Source: Muricea muricata
Lineage: Eukaryota > Cnidaria > Anthozoa > Malacalcyonacea > Plexauridae
Assembly (NCBI GenBank): GCA_963855995.1
Contig: OY979718.1
Location: 59,932,564 to 59,996,563, forward strand
Length of the DNA: 64,000 bases
Reading direction: 5' to 3'
Made by a program: the position numbers and the translations under genes. This document shows positions 55,431-64,000 of the stretch, in pieces. The notes under the pieces were generated by a model, which saw only the letters and a program-made list of their open reading frames with translations, ran no database searches and had not been told where the DNA came from. Numbering within the stretch: position 1 is the first letter of the stretch; each line of letters opens with the position of its first letter.

Positions 55431-55696
55431 TTAATTGCCAAGATTGTTGAAAAAGTGGCTCAGACAGTTCCATAGATTTGGATCTTCAAAATTGACCTTC
55501 AAATTTTATTATGTATGTGGTTTAATTTTAAGCCGGTTTCCTGTACATTTGCATGGTGAATATCAAGTGAAATGTAATTTTTTGAAACATTATTATTGCA
55601 AAGCTTTCAATCCGTAAGCTTGTAGGCTTTGTGATAATAAATTTATGTGGCATTTCCACAAAATTATATTTTAGTTTAATCACAGTATTGGGAATA

Positions 55697-57483
55697 GGCC
55701 CCAGATAGCCAACGAATACCTTGCGCAGGTCATAGGTGGCGTTGTCAACCGGCAAAAAACTAGAGAGTTCTATTACGAAAAGCAGGTTTTTGGACATTTT
55801 TGATAGTTTAACTGCTGAGAATGCTGTTCAACTGGACTTTTTGATCACTATTATATAAAATAGATCACTATTGCGGAGGTTTTGAACGTAAAATGAGAAG
55901 GGTGGGCTTGATTCTTACAAAATTATCGTTCGATAAACATTTCGATGGGAATTTTGATCGGTTTCCTAAGTTTGTGTGGATTATTGGACTTTGAACGCTT
56001 CGAATCACGATTGATCACATATATTTTGGAAATGGTATTTATTATGGATGTTTTAGATGGGAACTGGAAAGTGGGTGCCGAATTTTTAGAATAATATTGT
56101 GCATTAAGTTATTGATAGTCATCAGCTACATATGCCGGCTAGTATAAATGTGTTTTTATGGTGTATGCATGCATAGGCGACCCAATTCAGTGTGTAGTTT
56201 CATATAGAGATCAGTAGCGAGCGGTAGCGTATTGTTTACCGGTCGCTACTGATCTCTATATGAAACTACACACTGAATTGGGTCGCCTATGATGCATGTC
56301 ATGATTACTGAAGTACAGACCACAGTATTAAAAGTGTAAAATTGCTGATTGTGTAAAATCTGCTGACAAAGTAATGCAAATATAACAACAAATGAAATAA
56401 GTACATGTATGAAAGAAACCCATGTTTTCATGGGTTGCATTCATTTAATATCATAAATTTATGATAATTTATATCAGCTGCGCAGGTAAGCTTAGTTTTA
56501 GAGACTCATAATATTATTATAGGTGTGCAAAACAAGAATAACTCTATTCAGAAGATAGATGGACAGCTTAGTAAAATTGAAAAACAAATGCCGTTTGGCA
56601 AAGTGATTCTGATTTTACTCAAAATTAGTTACAATATTGGAATTTACACAAGAAAATCTCACAATTTGTCAACCAGTTGTGCCTGTGACAAATGTGCTGC
56701 AAGGATGAAAACAACTTGTGATCGTGAAATACTGTGATTTTATAAAGCTTCTGCAAGCTTGTTAAAACAGTTTTTATATAAATGCTTGTAAATGTGTGGG
56801 AATGTAAAAACAGTTTTGTCAAGACAATTTATAAAATCAGGTATGCGACAGGACTGCTACAGAGATGCTTAAGTACAACTTGTAAAATTAACTTTTGCTA
56901 GGCTAGGTATCAATATTATTTGTAATAAATAGTACATTCCTGCAAGTACATGACAGAACTGCTGCATGCCCATTATTGGGCTTATCTCAAATCAAAGTCA
57001 ATCATGATGCATCCTGGAAAACTTGTAGTGACATGTACTGAAGGACAAATTTTGGGCAGATTTTTAATTGAACATTTAATACTATGCAAAAATCTAAATA
57101 ATGCTCAAATTGGCAACTGCTCTCCAGTTCACATCTAAAACATCCATAATAAACATACTTTCCTAAATATTTTCGAAGTATTAAAACTCGAATAGTGCAC
57201 GCAAATTTATGAAACCGGTCAAAACGTCCACTTCTTGAAATCTTTATTGGATGATAATTTTATAAGGATCAAGCCCACTCTTCTCATTTTACGTTAAAAA
57301 CCTCTGCAATAGTGATCTATTTAAAAAATGTCCAGTTGAACAGCAGCAGTTAAACCATCTAAAATGTCCAAAAACCTGCTTCTTGTAATGAAACTTCCTA
57401 GTTTTTGGCCCGTTTGACGATGCCATCTTGGATTCACCATACATGTGACACCTGCGCTAGGTATGCGTTTGCTATCTAGGGCC
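55697..57483. mobile_element. Fold-back transposon, 1.8 kb, with about 380-bp inverted arms
   Basis: Ends GGCCCCAGATAGC and GCTATCTAGGGCC, bordered by TA. The arms match at several levels: GCAGGTTTTTGGACATTTT, ATAGATCACTATTG, the GGGCTTGAT block and ATTTATTATGGATGTTTTAG. Its central 1 kb contains the perfect hairpin at 56172-56291. The small frame at 56525-56737 is not convincing as a transposase. Confidence 0.82.
56172..56291. repeat. Perfect long hairpin: 49-bp arms, 22-nt centre
   Basis: Arms 56172-56220 and 56243-56291 are exactly complementary. Inside, CGGTA pairs with TACCG after one mismatch, leaving a 10-nt loop. Arms begin CATAGGCGACCC and end GATCAGTAGCGA. Confidence 0.97.
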
Positions 57484-57487
57484 TACT

Positions 57488-57657
57488 ATATCTATGGAGT
57501 GGAGAGTAGGGCCACTCAGGAGTGCAACATGGTGCCCCATCATTATGCAGTTTCCTGGCTGCCACCAGCCATTTTAGCATTTTTATTGGCCAAAAAATGC
57601 AATTGACTGGACACACAAACTTCAATTGAGTGGCTCTACTGTCTATTCTCTATACCG
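57488..57657. mobile_element. Imperfect fold-back MITE, about 170 bp
   Basis: GGAGAGTAGGGCCACTCA near the left end pairs imperfectly with TGAGTGGCTCTACTGTC near the right end. It directly adjoins the 55697-57483 fold-back element. Confidence 0.6.
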
Positions 57658-57836
57658 TGGTTTAATTTTGTTTTAAAACTAGATTTTTGAACAGGTTTTT
57701 TACATTTATTTAAGCAACTTTCGAACAGTTTTACTGCCCATCTTAACATTCATGGGTGGTAAAGCTGGAAAATGTTGTTTCAAGATTAATGCTTGAGTTA
57801 GTGAGAACAACGGAATGACAGCCTCCTTGAGTTGCT

Positions 57837-58156
57837 GTTACACTATTGCAACTTGTCTTAAGAGTCAAGAATTGAAGTTGTATGATCAGAGATGTTACAC
57901 TATGTAATGTTTCTTGCAACGTGTCTCGCAATCTCAGAGATCTGTTTTGTAATAGAGAGGTTAAGTCGGCTTCTCAACAGAAATATTGTTTGACAAATTG
58001 CTCAAAAATGTGTTGCAGCAAATCATTGTGAAAAGTAGAACCTGTTTTTCTACTTCATGCAATACTTTTTGCAACAACAAAGTTGCATGATTGTGAGGCA
58101 TGTCTCTAGTGACTTGTGTCGAATTCCAAGTTGTAAGACAAGTTGTATAGTGTAAT
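57837..58156. mobile_element. Fold-back MITE, TTACACTAT ends
   Basis: Left TTACACTATTGCAACTTGTC and right GACAAGTTGTATAGTGTAA are inverted. The interior has many TTGCAAC-type words. Confidence 0.78.
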
Positions 58157-58296
58157 CTATTTGAACAATTGACTCACAGTTTGCCAGAATAAAATCTGTT
58201 ATTATTCATTGTTCTATATTCCTGTATTCTCATTGGTTAAGAGCCTACAGATAATTATTATGCATATTTCGGCACAGACAAAATGAATCTCGTATC

Positions 58297-58333
58297 TGTC
58301 AAGGTCAAATTTTGACCTAGTGTGACCTTGACA
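58297..58333. promoter_or_regulatory. Inverted pair of TCAAGGTCA nuclear-receptor-type sites
   Basis: TGTCAAGGTCA and TGACCTTGACA form a perfect 11-bp inverted repeat, with a third half-site TTGACCT between. TCAAGGTCA is the known SF-1/ERR-type response element. No gene is recognised next to it, so function is open. Confidence 0.4.
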
Positions 58334-58339
58334 AATAAA

Positions 58340-60150
58340 TGTCGTGGGTGTAAGGTTTATTATCCAGGAGCATATAACCCCTCGCCTTATTAAGAGTTAT
58401 GGATGTTTTTTGATATTATTTAAAACACAACTACTTACTTAATTACCTTTTGTATTTTGTTTACAATTTCATTTATTTATATCATAGCTCAATAAAAGAA
58501 TTCTCTGAAATTTGTTTGTAGATCAACAAAATGCCCCAACTCTTAGTAACTGACAGATTATAAAAAGTTAAGATGTCATTTTTGTTCTTTCGATCTGGAT
58601 GGGTAATTAATCTCTAAACATGGTTTAAGAAACATTGAACATTCAATTTTTTATATTTTCGTAGACATTTGTTGCATGTTTTAAGAATGCTTCATTTGAA
58701 TTCCCAACTGACATCCTCGTGGTCACCGAAAAGTAAACATTGTCTTGAATGGAAAGTATGGAGAAAGGTCTCAAACTTCTTGTGCTCAAATTGATTTTCA
58801 ATGTCTGTTTAAAAGTTTCATAAAACATTCATTTAAAAATCACAGTGCTTTTAAAATCAGTTTCTTATCAGAAGAAATTCGAATCATCCTCAAATTATGT
58901 ACTCTTCACATTTTATCCATATTTTAGGCTTGAAAAATAATTTGTTATAGAATCTGATTAAATGTAACAATTACAAGATGTTCTTTTGCCTATTTTTCAA
59001 TCTTTTTTGGCTTGTTCATTCTTGTTTGGCAATTGAAATTAACTTTGTGAAGTTTGTGTGTTTCATTTCCTTGGCTTCAGTTCAAATGTATATTCAAGGA
59101 GTTCCACTTTGTGACTGTAATAATAATATAAGAAAACAGGTTTGTATGGTTTTTGAACAAGGTCTTTTTAATTAAACAATTAAATAAAGATCAGTTCATA
59201 TTTCAAAGAGATCAGCTTTTTAACCTGACAAGAACATTAACATTAAATTTAGTTTTTTTGGACGTTCCTACCTTACACACAAATGCTCTATCTATACTGT
59301 GTTGTTATCAAATTTTATTGATGTTGACTCTAGTTTGTAAAACTCGGAGAGTTGAAAGGACATTCTAAGAATTGAGTTAAAAATGATAGCTTTGGTGTTC
59401 CATACTGCATAGTATATTAATCAATTGAGTAAACCTTTGCCTAAGCTTTTTTAAAATGAAATGTCTGAGTTGTTGACAAATCAGAATTTTGAAATTAATA
59501 TTGTAGAACTTTCCTTTCTGCTGAAACGGGTTTTTTATGTTAAACGTGTAAAAGAAAATTTTTCTTAGCAAAACAAGTATGTTGAAATTGTGTTGGAAAA
59601 TGCATAGTCATAGACTTTGATTTAAGTTTATAAAATGTAAAGAAAATATAAAAAAAGACATAAAGAAACATTCGAGACACTACATCTTGTCAGGTTAAAA
59701 AACGTAAATATATATATGATGGAAATGGCTTATAAGATGGAAATGATTTGTTTTCAAAACTCTTTTGAAACTATAGACAAAAATTGGGAAGCTTCTCGTA
59801 AGATTTTTAGTATACGTTTTTCGATAAGTTTTCTAAAGTACCCCAAAGAATACCTTAGCAAAATGTTGATGCAATTTAGAGGTTCTTTCAGGCCATTTCT
59901 AACTTAGCTCAAAAGACTTTATATATATATGTATTCTTGTATTTCAACTAGTCCGTTGCTTTCAATACTTGAGTAAAAACTACCAACAATTTTATGAAAA
60001 AAGACCATTTGTATAAAGAACTCTAATTCGTGAGAAAAACAAACTACTCTTCTTATTTTTATCTAAAACAAATAACATTTTTATTTAGTTATTTAAATCT
60101 TTGAGCCATGTATTTCTTACTATTATCATGAAACAACTTGGTGTTACGTT
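58340..60150. other. No gene seen
   Basis: AT-rich, with short frames and no domain motif. Confidence 0.6.
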
Positions 60151-60156
60151 TTGTAT

Positions 60157-60702
60157 GTTATATGTAAACAACGAGTTTGAGTGTTTCATCAGGGGATCCA
60201 AACACGAGAAAACGGTATGAAACACGAGCGCGAAGCGGGAATGTTTTATTGTTTTCGAGTGTTTGGTTCCCCTGATGGAACACGAGAAACGAGTTGTTTA
60301 CATAACATCTCAAACGAAAACATTTCATTGGTTGTTCAATTTATTAAGCGCTAACGGGGGACCAATGAAAGTAATTTGTTTTGTCTTTGTGAACAATGGA
60401 GACAAGTATTCTACTTCCTGCTTTTGTAAGTTAATTTCTATAGTCCATTGTAAGACAGAAATGTGTAGGGCGTGCAGAATTTATTACGGACCTTGATCAT
60501 TTGAACATGAGGGAAGAGGGAGTAATTAGGATGAAATTGTAATTAGGATTTCAGTTATTAGATGAAAACCGTTTTTGAACTAACAACAGTGATGGTATAT
60601 GATTTTTAGCGTGTTTCCTTGCGGTATCCAACGTCAATCATGTGACGAATTAGGGCGAGTTCATTCGCTAATTTGCTCATGAATAATTAATGAGTTGGAG
60701 AT
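60157..60702. mobile_element. Palindrome-ended MITE, copy 2
   Basis: Inverted partner of 8287-8750. It begins with a 150-bp palindrome (GTTATATGTAAACAACGAG to its complement near 60308) around a CGAGCGCGAAGCGG centre, followed by about 390 bp of shared unique sequence. Longer and less eroded than copy 1. Confidence 0.85.
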
Positions 60703-61056
60703 TTCTCTGTCAAGCTCGCAAAATAATCCATTATCTAGTTGTTTTGTAAGTAATTTATCTTGGAGTATAAACATTTATCTTGAAAAGACCCAATTTCATT
60801 TAACATGGCATTTTCACTTGTGTTTATTCACTTGTGTTGAACGCAATGCTAATTGTTCTTTTTTGCCATGCTCTATTTTCTTCTATTGTTATTTAAATAC
60901 GTACCAGTTTGTGGTTGTTAAAGTCTTATTGTTATTCAAATTGTAATCTTTACAAATTCTTTTCAATAAATTGTTTACAAAATTTACATGTGCCCCTTTT
61001 AATTAAAAATTTAATTCTCATGGGAATTGAGAAATTAAGTAAAAAGAATACCCTCT

Positions 61057-61170
61057 ACCCCAGCCAGCTCTCCAAGTGCTACTTTCACCTAAGTAGAAGT
61101 ACCTATACATATAGTACAAGTACCTCTACTTATTTACGGTGGAAGTAGCACTCAGAGAGCTAGCTGGGGT
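61057..61170. repeat. Inverted repeat, ACCCCAGC..GCTGGGGT
   Basis: Arms of about 33 bp (AAGTGCTACTTTCACC against GGTGGAAGTAGCACT) around an AGTACCT-rich centre. Probably a small MITE. Confidence 0.85.
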
Positions 61171-61174
61171 TGCG

Positions 61175-64000
61175 AGGCAAAGAGAAGACCAACCTTGCAA
61201 ATGTTAATACAAATTGCTAAGTTGATCTTCCCTAGAGAGCAGCTGCGCATACCTAAAAAAATAAAACAACTAACCGTTAGTGACTTCAAAATACTTAGCA
61301 TGCAAATTTGATTCCCAAAGCAAAATGACAAGTGCCCCCTCTGAACCTACCAACTGCCTACCTGCCTCAGTTCAAGGCTGTCTTCCTCGGTCCTAAGCTC
61401 CTGCATTCCATTCGTTAGCTTCACCTTTCTCACCATCGCACAGTCACTCACAGCTGATAAACCAACATGCACCACCACCACCCCGACTACCGCCCAAATC
61501 CAAAAATTAAAGGAATTAAAATTTTAGTAAAGTATGCGTGCTTATTGTGGTTTAATTTGATGTTTAGGCCAAAACGTGGAATATGAAAATACCAAAGCTC
61601 GAATGTAGAAACAGGTGAGCCGACTTTGTACTTAAAATTACTTTGCCAAGTATACAAAACTCGACCCGAGTTCTTGTCCCCAATATCTTACCACTGCACA
61701 CAATACTAGTTTGAATAGTAATGCTAGACTAATTTTGTTGATGTTGAGAACTTACTCCAAACCTTTTGTGAGAAGTGATAGTAGATTTTAATTTTTAAGG
61801 CGTTAAGCGTACTTTCAAAATTTTTAATTCCTTTAATAAGCCTAACCCCATGCAACTTACACACGGCTCACTCCCTCGCAGTCCATACATTTTAGCTAAT
61901 AAATTACGTTATAAACAAAAAGGTAAAATAAAAAGATAAATTACGTTATCTCTAGCTACTTAAACCCACTTAGACTGAGTATTTGATTGAGTTTTCAAAC
62001 GTAAAACCTTAGCTGAAAGGGCATCGGCTTTTTGTTGCGTGAAACTGATCCGAAGTAGATATAAATCTGATACTTATCAAAGTCTAAGGCTGGGTCAAAT
62101 TAGCAAAAGGTTGCAAAGAGTTTAAATCTTTTTTCTTGGAGATTTAATTCCTGCACCGTAGTGACCATGCATTTTAATCTCCCTATAGCCAGGTCAGTTA
62201 CTGTATATAGTTCAACACGATGGTCGGTTGCTATGCAATTTTCTCCCGCTTGATAATTTGGTCACGTGGTCGCTTTGTTATGATTACAGATTGTGCAAAG
62301 GAGTGACAATTTGCCAAAATTTGCCATGGAATTATAGGCAGCCTGCGTATTTAAGAATAAATCTGTTATGCCCTTTTGGAAAGCAATTAAGCCTAGTTTG
62401 TTAAAATGTAATTGTGGTTTTCTTTTGTTAAACAGTTTTAGCGTAATTTGCTCGTGATTTGGGCGACTTTAAGCTACTGATTTGTTGAAATGCGGATGTA
62501 TACAGGACCAAATATGCTCCTCTAGGGGTAGCCGCAGTAGTGTGATCAATAATAAAATGATTTGGCTTCTTCACCTTCCCACACCTGCATATAAATTGTT
62601 CGCAATTTATAAAAATATGCGGCTTTGGCAGACTATTTCATATTTTCTCCTTAATCTAATTGTTGAAACTGATTTTAAACCATATTTGAAGAATACAAAT
62701 CAAGAGTAATGTTACTTTGTACGTTTCAAACTAGATGGCAGTGCCGAACAATGCCAAGATGCTTGCTGGTTTCACGATGGTATTTGCATATATTTTTATA
62801 TTTGCTTTAAATAAACTCATCGTTATCACCATCGTTGTCTTTAAAAGCTATCAAATGTAACAGACCACGTTCACTTTCTTGTAGGTGTAATTTCGTTAAT
62901 GCGATCGTGTAAATTTTAGAAATTCTGTGCTATATGATGTGCACAACAGGAAAGATAAAATGCAGAAGTATAATGTGAACAATCTGAGTTCATGGCAACT
63001 TCCCAAACAACGTTAAAAAATCAGAGATAAAAGGTCTAAATGGTTCGCAAAGATGGATATAACTCCGGGGAAAGTCTCTTCGATAAACGCACTCATGTTC
63101 TGTAGCGGCTTACAGCTTGCGCGGTATGATATGCTTCGCCTCCTGCGGCCAGCGTATTTTCAAATTTTAAATTGTATCTTTTCAAATCCGTTAGTGGCTC
63201 ATATAGAACAGTAATCGGATTAAACGCCACAATAGAAGTCTGCGCTATGTTGTGTACAGTATAAATCGTTTTTGCAAAAGATTAAAATAGCAAGCAATTT
63301 TTCTTAAAAGCATGATACAAAATTATTTGCATGGAGTGACCCGCGCAAGTTTGAAGGTCACAGCCAAACACTGATCACGAATGAAAAATTCGTTGCAGCC
63401 AGATAAAACTTTATCATTTATGGAAAGTAGCATTGGAGATTTACCATTGCAATTTGTGAAACATGTTAAGTCAAGTTTAGTTTATATAAACGAAACTTTT
63501 ATAATGCGCAATGTTAAATCTAGGTTAGAGCAGACAGACAAAGACCTTCCATAACGACTTGGTTTCAACTTTCAAAGCACTTATTTTGTCCTATTTGTGC
63601 AATGTTTGTGTGAAGTAAATTTTGTGTTTTCAGTTATACTAAAATGGCTAAGATATATCAGCTGTCTTGCGTGTCTAGTTGTTGAATATTGTTTGGTTAT
63701 TCAGCTAATTCAAACTGACTCATAAGGTAGCTGCATTATATATCAAACCACGATCGGCTAGTAGCTTATTATAAGCAGAAATATTTGATATGGCAATACT
63801 TAACGCATCCCCATATCCCAATATTGAGTAACGGGCACAGTTCTAACTTGCATAGTTTATATAATTCTAACTTGTACACTTTCTAGCAAATGTGAGACGA
63901 AAACCTCGCGCATTTAAAACGAATAGTTTTATGCAGCATATGAGCGGTAAGCTGTCTTGTCAGAGAATATTAGATGAATTGTTGCATGTCTTCAAGAGGT
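61175..64000. other. No gene recognised to the right edge
   Basis: AT-rich, with no domain-bearing frame, no RNA gene seen and no strong repeat. Confidence 0.6.

Noticed and set aside
56525..56737. 70-residue frame as transposase of the fold-back element
   Set aside because: Too short, no catalytic or DNA-binding motif visible.
59977..60500. Plus-strand 77-residue frame at 60263 as a gene
   Set aside because: It lies inside the MITE at 60157-60702.

Overview
This is a window of AT-rich animal nuclear DNA, almost certainly cnidarian and probably anthozoan (coral or sea anemone). Support: a secreted multi-exon gene with a von Willebrand A, thrombospondin-1 and discoidin (F5/8C) architecture and GT-AG introns, a single-exon NPC2-like lipid carrier, and a transposon mix (BEL/Pao, APE-type LINE, Helitron with an endonuclease, an IS3-like integrase transposon, an INT-before-RT Ty3 element, many fold-back MITEs) typical of cnidarian genomes. 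The species call is inference; no marker gene is present.

Host genes are few. (1) A minus-strand gene at 954-13408 has nine exons whose splice phases all agree; it encodes a signal peptide, a Lys-rich linker, vWA with a MIDAS motif, one TSP1 repeat and one F5/8C domain, and its last exon is not resolved. Its introns carry a TIR transposon with THAP and C2H2 coding remnants (2255-4989) and several MITEs. (2) A plus-strand two-exon gene at 18439-19213 has a TATA box, an ATG-only first coding exon, a signal peptide and a Cys-rich mature protein of unknown function. (3) An intact single-exon NPC2-like gene lies at 52088-52546 on the minus strand. A possible terminal exon of another minus-strand gene lies at 17562-17690.

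The centre (about 22.8-51.7 kb) is a transposon graveyard with clear nesting. An IS3-like element (25850-38152, 6-bp target duplication GTAAAG) is a giant fold-back: both arms, about 1 kb each, carry the 5' part of the same transposase gene. A 5'-truncated LINE sits in its right arm, and a BEL/Pao retrotransposon with two apparently identical 218-bp LTRs and a 5-bp target duplication sits inside the LINE. Right after the IS3-like element lies a Helitron/Helentron-type unit (Rep, PIF1-like helicase, endonuclease; 39.1-43.1 kb) flanked by diverged direct repeats. A minus-strand Gmr1-like Ty3 element (about 47.2-51.7 kb), with integrase upstream of RT, has been internally deleted and hit by three precisely bounded insertions.

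The right end (53-64 kb) has no recognisable protein gene. It holds many inverted-repeat elements, including a perfect 49-bp-arm hairpin (56172-56291) inside a larger fold-back transposon, and a hammerhead-like core at 53255-53285. The oddest small feature is an array of three contiguous hairpins at 24090-24182 whose stems differ completely while the loop is the same TTACAAT sequence.

Several transposon ORFs are broken by single-base shifts, some at A-runs, even in the BEL element with identical LTRs. Assembly indels should be excluded before calling them dead.
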